DNA of 64,000 nt from Hyperoodon ampullatus (taxonomy: Eukaryota; Chordata; Mammalia; Artiodactyla; Ziphiidae), in assembly GCA_949752795.1 (NCBI GenBank), contig OX457068.1, forward strand, positions 54,960,516-55,024,515, in the 5' to 3' direction. How positions within the stretch are numbered: position 1 is the stretch's first letter; every line of letters begins with the position of its first letter. Position numbers and translations under genes: made by a program. Below the pieces are notes generated by a model that made no database searches, was not told where the DNA came from, and saw only the letters and a list, made by a program, of their open reading frames with translations. Of this stretch, positions 63,554 through 64,000 are shown one piece after another.

Positions 63554-64000
63554 TCTAGACAGTTAAATTTAAAAACATCTGCTCTGATAAAGATAATGTC
63601 AAAAGGGTAAGAAGACTGAGAGAAAATATTTACAAAGACCTATCTGATAAAGAACTGTTATCCAAAATATATGAAGAACTCTTAAAATGTAACAAGAACA
63701 AACAATCCAGTTAAAAATTGGCTTAATATTTAAATGGACACCTCATCAAAGAAGATATAGTATTTGCAGCTAAACATATGAAAAGATTCTCCATATTATA
63801 TGTCATTAGGAAAATGTAAATTTAAACAACAATGTGATAACACAGCACACCTATTAGAATGGCCAAAATCTGGGACAATGACAACAACAATGCTAACGAG
63901 GATGTAAAGCAACATTACTCTCATTCATTACTGGTAGAATGTAAAATAGTACAGTCACTTTAGAAGACAGTTTTTCAGTTTCTTACAAAGCTGAACATAC

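Larger units (their letters stand above)
58880..64000 (+). mobile_element. Old L1M LINE, sense, split by a younger L1, runs off the window
   Basis: 5'-UTR-like text (58950-59690: 'gccagtcgcct'-type blocks such as 'gtccagaggcactggctcac' and 'cctaatatgctgggacatta') is followed by ORF2 text with order kept. This includes EN-like text at about 60000 ('gaatgtcagtggtctaaata'), RT-like text at 61200-61450 and the catalytic-loop region near 61560. After the inserted L1 (62511-63553) the 3' part of ORF2 continues (63560-64000). ORF1 appears lost. All frames are broken. Confidence 0.75.

Overview
This is mammalian nuclear DNA, AT-rich and made of layered transposable elements. I find no convincing host protein-coding gene, tRNA, rRNA or CRISPR array in the 64 kb. 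Six-frame reading gives only short open frames (142 residues at most). The longest ones are decayed LINE-1 frames or chance frames through SINEs.

Organism. Eight or more copies of tRNA-derived SINEs of the CHR type are present: a short form of about 200-220 bp (CHR-1-like) and a longer form of about 300-370 bp (CHR-2-like). They occur with cetartiodactyl LINE-1 3' ends. CHR SINEs are known from Cetacea, Hippopotamidae and Ruminantia. No BovB LINE or Bov-tA/ART2-type ruminant repeat was noticed, and short CHR copies dominate, so a whale or dolphin is the best guess (inference, not proof).

Layout. 1-4850: old L1M sequence on the minus strand, ending in an L1M-type 5' end near 4845, cut by a small L1 fragment and two long SINEs. 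4850-8560: mostly unplaced DNA with an ancient mammalian repeat (6100-7560) and a short young-type L1 3' end. 8560-12480: AT-rich old L1M on the minus strand with two nested SINEs. 12489-13295: a Tigger DNA transposon with TA duplications and a nested SINE. 13470-17240: more old L1M. 17240-26690: mostly unplaced DNA with a hAT remnant, an L2 end, a SINE, MIRs and a recent 115-bp tandem duplication. 26698-35215: a 3' L1 fragment, a small GC-richer patch with an ATG frame and hairpin (27060-27282), a second copy of the ancient repeat, a possible solo LTR, and two SINEs including a very young one at 34772. 37005-40400: L1 3' ends with a nested Tigger. 40861-46925: a near-complete but dead LINE-1 on the minus strand, inserted into an L2. 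46990-54940: L1M, MIR, L2 and SINE sequence, plus palindromes beside a (TA)n tract. 56200-58600: hAT and MIR remnants. 58880-64000: an old L1 on the plus strand running off the window, split by a younger minus-strand L1.

The value of the window is as a record of insertion order: many insertions keep target-site duplications (TSDs), so relative ages can be read. I found no new biological system; the less ordinary items are listed as findings.
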